40,585 nt of DNA from a virus. The stretch's first letter is position 1, and each line of letters begins with the position of its first letter. The notes beneath the pieces were generated by a model that did not search any database, was not told where the DNA came from, and saw nothing but the letters and a program-made list of their open reading frames with translations. Positions 39,322 to 40,585 of this stretch are shown piece by piece. Location of the stretch: the IMG/VR virus record IMGVR_UViG_3300005860_000029, positions 1-40,585 of that record. One strand, given 5' to 3'. A program made the translations under genes and the position numbers.

Positions 39322-39648
39322 TCACTTTATGATAATATGCTTTACTCTTGGAGAATTCAGTTTACATAATATCCTGTATACCCTCCACCCCGCATACTTA
39401 TATATGTTTTCTTCTAACCAAGCTTCTCTTTCATCATCATACACCCCCACCACTGCCAACTCCTCTTTATTCTTATCAACTGCTAATGACAAGTATACTC
39501 TTCTTATTCTTGTCAATCTTGCTTGCCCTATAATTACCATCAAAAGTCCCACAACTCCAAACCAAGTTTGATAAACCAAAAAAGAGCACAATACTATTGT
39601 TGCTCCTGCTAAGAAGATTAGTTGGTTTAACAATCTTTTTATGTTCAT
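39322..39648 (-). CDS. Two-span membrane protein
   Basis: The 108-residue protein has two adjoining hydrophobic segments (LIFLAGATIVLCSFLVYQTW and FGVVGLLMVIIGQA, about 9-42) and a cytoplasmic-looking charged domain (RIRRVYLSLAVDKNKEELAV; YDDEREAWLEENIYKYAGWR). Ribosome site AAAGGAGGGAAGAGAA. It is coupled to the tiny membrane gene upstream by 4-base overlap. Possible superinfection exclusion or membrane-takeover role; no family recognised. Confidence 0.65.
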   Translation of the reverse strand: MNIKRLLNQLIFLAGATIVLCSFLVYQTWFGVVGLLMVIIGQARLTRIRRVYLSLAVDKNKEELAVVGVYDDEREAWLEENIYKYAGWRVYRILCKLNSPRVKHIIIK

Positions 39649-39797
39649 TTCTCTTCCCTCCTTTCAAACATTTTATCCCAATTAGGGTAAGAAATAAACA
39701 TTAAAATTAAACCTGCTACTGCTACCTTTTCATTGTTTCCCGCCATCGCACCAAAACAACATATAACGCCCAGCATATACATTATGAAGGAAATCAT
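39645..39797 (-). CDS. Small membrane protein
   Basis: The 50-residue ORF starts at ATG 39797 behind AAGAAAGGAGCAAGAA: MISFIMYMLGVICCFGAMAG, then NNEKVAVAGLILMFISYPNW and a charged tail. Two hydrophobic stretches suggest two short spans. It overlaps both neighbours by 4 bases (ATGA), so it is translated together with them. Function unknown. Confidence 0.6.
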   Translation of the reverse strand: MISFIMYMLGVICCFGAMAGNNEKVAVAGLILMFISYPNWDKMFERREEK

Positions 39798-40231
39798 TTC
39801 TTGCTCCTTTCTTCTCTTTCAAAATATTTAACCATAAAGTTCCACATTATTTTTTGAATTTCAAATTCAAATTTACGCCCCAATTTAACAACTTTTTGTA
39901 TCTCTTCTTCTGCTTTGTTGTCTTCATCTGACTCATCGTCTAAATCAATGAGGAGCTGGTCTTCTAAATTCTCCACTATAGAAAACCAGTGATAATATGC
40001 TGTGAAGGGGAAAATTTTAAACCAATATAATACTTCACACAAGAAGCTGAATGTTTTCTTCCATTCCCATTTTTCCTCATCGTTTAGTTCTTCATATGCA
40101 ACATTTAAACATCCCACTTCTTTTATTATATTTTTTAGTTCTCTTCCCATTCGTTGATTTACCCTATACACCCTAGTATGTAATTCCCTTAACTTTTCCC
40201 CTAACTCCTTAATCTTCATTTTTTCAATCAT
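39794..40231 (-). CDS. Hypothetical 145-residue protein downstream of the tRNA-like element
   Basis: ATG 40231 (MIEKMKIKELGEKLRELHTR) follows GAAAGGAGAGATAAAA; the frame is open to 40249 but that reads only the ribosome site. The protein is helical, with an aromatic patch (FLCEVLYWFKIFPFTAYYHW) and a very acidic loop (LIDLDDESDEDNKAEEEIQK). It is the first gene after the tRNA-like element on the leftward transcript, so cleavage of that element would leave it with a new 5' end. No family recognised. Confidence 0.65.
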   Translation of the reverse strand: MIEKMKIKELGEKLRELHTRVYRVNQRMGRELKNIIKEVGCLNVAYEELNDEEKWEWKKTFSFLCEVLYWFKIFPFTAYYHWFSIVENLEDQLLIDLDDESDEDNKAEEEIQKVVKLGRKFEFEIQKIMWNFMVKYFEREERSKK

Positions 40232-40260
40232 TTTTATCTCTCCTTTCATTTTTATAAACC

Positions 40261-40347
40261 TGGTGGAGGTGGAGGGAATTGAACCCTCGTATTGTGTGTG
40301 GGGGACGGTTCAGCCGTCCCCCACACACAATCAATCCTTTCACCCCC
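40261..40347 (-). ncRNA. tRNA-like element resembling a tmRNA tRNA-domain without the message part
   Basis: Read on the minus strand, 87 nt fold as follows. A 7-bp acceptor stem pairs GGGGGTG (40347-40341) with CACCTCC, with the third pair G-U, the main alanine identity signal. It is followed by ACCA (discriminator A and encoded CCA, 40264-40261). The T-arm is GAGGG/TTCAATT/CCCTC with the conserved TTCxA. A D-like loop AAAGGATTG carries GG, as in tmRNA GGAUUCGAC, without a D stem. In place of an anticodon arm there is an 18-bp hairpin (ATTGTGTGTGGGGGACGG, loop CTGAA), located like tmRNA helix P2. It has no anticodon and no tag reading frame. The 5' acceptor overlaps the stop codon of the upstream gene. 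An attP copy of a host tmRNA end is the alternative, but that would not include the 5' acceptor strand. Confidence 0.65.
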
Positions 40348-40585
40348 TCTCTGCGTCTTCTTTCAAATAATTATACAACCTTATATAACCTTCAAGCAAC
40401 ATTCTAACAACCTTTGCTAACTCAACACAACCATAAACAGGGTGGATATATGCTCGGTCAAAAGCAATCTCTGTATCTGTTAATAAACTTTCTAATACAG
40501 CGTCATTTCCATCCTCTACTACTTCTAACACATCCATTATCTTGCCTCTTTCCTCTTGAAACCTTTTCCATTGCTCGGGCAACCA
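40340..40585 (-). CDS. Small hypothetical protein, C-terminal part (starts at 76)
   Basis: Leftward frame running off the right edge and continuing from 1-76 once the 40-base overlap is merged. The visible part reads PEQWKRFQEERGKIMDVLEV..., then TDTEIAFDRAYIHPVYGCVE and GYIRLYNYLKEDAERG. The full product is 93 residues and helical. Its final codons and TGA (GGG TGA) coincide with the 5' acceptor strand of the tRNA-like element, so 5' processing of that RNA would cut this message at its stop codon. The TTG at 40582 is not the true start. Confidence 0.7.
   Translation of the reverse strand, partial: WLPEQWKRFQEERGKIMDVLEVVEDGNDAVLESLLTDTEIAFDRAYIHPVYGCVELAKVVRMLLEGYIRLYNYLKEDAERG
40546..40585. 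repeat. Terminal overlap with 1-40
   Basis: Right copy of the 40-base end repeat, with T where the left copy has G at position 22. It codes for Lys instead of Gln in the gene crossing the joint. It supports a closed or permuted genome of about 40,545 bp. Confidence 0.85.

Noticed and set aside
40261-40300. Attachment site (attP) from a tmRNA 3' end
   Set aside because: No integrase was found, and the element also has the matching 5' acceptor strand and D-like loop, which an attP copy of only the 3' end would lack. It is kept as the main alternative, not excluded.
40290-40330. Simple intrinsic terminator from the 18-bp GC-rich hairpin alone
   Set aside because: No T-run follows the stem in either direction; instead a complete T-arm and CCA end follow.
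40261-40347. Ordinary tRNA gene
   Set aside because: There is no D stem and no anticodon arm; the space between D-like loop and T-arm is one continuous 18-bp stem with a 5-base loop.

Overview
The window looks like one complete genome of an AT-rich tailed bacteriophage with a short-tail (podovirus-like) gene set. The last 40 bases (40546-40585) repeat the first 40 (1-40) with a single mismatch, and one leftward gene reads through the joint in frame, so the sequence is probably a circular or circularly permuted molecule of about 40,545 bp. Purine-rich Shine-Dalgarno sites (AAAGGAGG type), heavy AGA arginine use, an Amidase_3 endolysin and an LLH-type holin suggest a bacterial, probably Gram-positive-like and possibly thermophilic host. 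The host assignment is inference only.

Layout. (1) A leftward early arm starts at a promoter/operator near 2753-2792, runs left past base 1, re-enters at 40585 and ends at 38285. It holds about eighteen small, mostly unrecognised genes, GC-rich hairpins and an 87-nt tRNA-like element (40261-40347). (2) A gene-free control region (2793-3817) has iteron-like repeats, inverted repeats, a G-quadruplex-capable tract and rightward promoters; it is the best candidate replication origin. (3) A rightward early arm (3818-8411) carries excisionase-like HTH regulators, a decayed DNA methyltransferase, many small genes (two apparently frameshifted) and a sigma-70-like factor. (4) A DNA metabolism block (9477-13458) carries a DUF3987-like ATPase, a Cas4/RecB-like nuclease with four cysteines, an Hjc-like Holliday junction resolvase and a LAGLIDADG endonuclease. 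(5) The rightward late block (13561-28436) carries terminase, portal, scaffold, decoration protein, major capsid protein, adaptor, tail nozzle, fibre-like proteins, tiny very basic proteins and Gly/Pro/Gln-rich internal proteins, followed by a 2246-residue giant protein with an N-terminal NlpC/P60-like peptidase (28345-35085). (6) A lysis/accessory block (35103-38288) carries a membrane protein, an ATP-grasp ligase, an amidase and a holin.

How the genes fit together: divergent early transcription from the control region expresses regulators, the sigma-like factor and recombination proteins. Head and tail genes follow, with a terminator/promoter cassette before terminase and a textbook sigma-70 promoter before the scaffold gene. 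Rightward and leftward transcription units meet at 38285 in a palindrome that also encodes nearly the same C-terminal tail in both convergent genes.

The strongest candidate for something undescribed is the tRNA-like element at 40261-40347. It has an acceptor stem with a G3-U70 pair, a T-arm, an encoded CCA and a GG-containing D-like loop, but no anticodon arm and no tmRNA message. An 18-bp hairpin takes the place of tmRNA helix P2.
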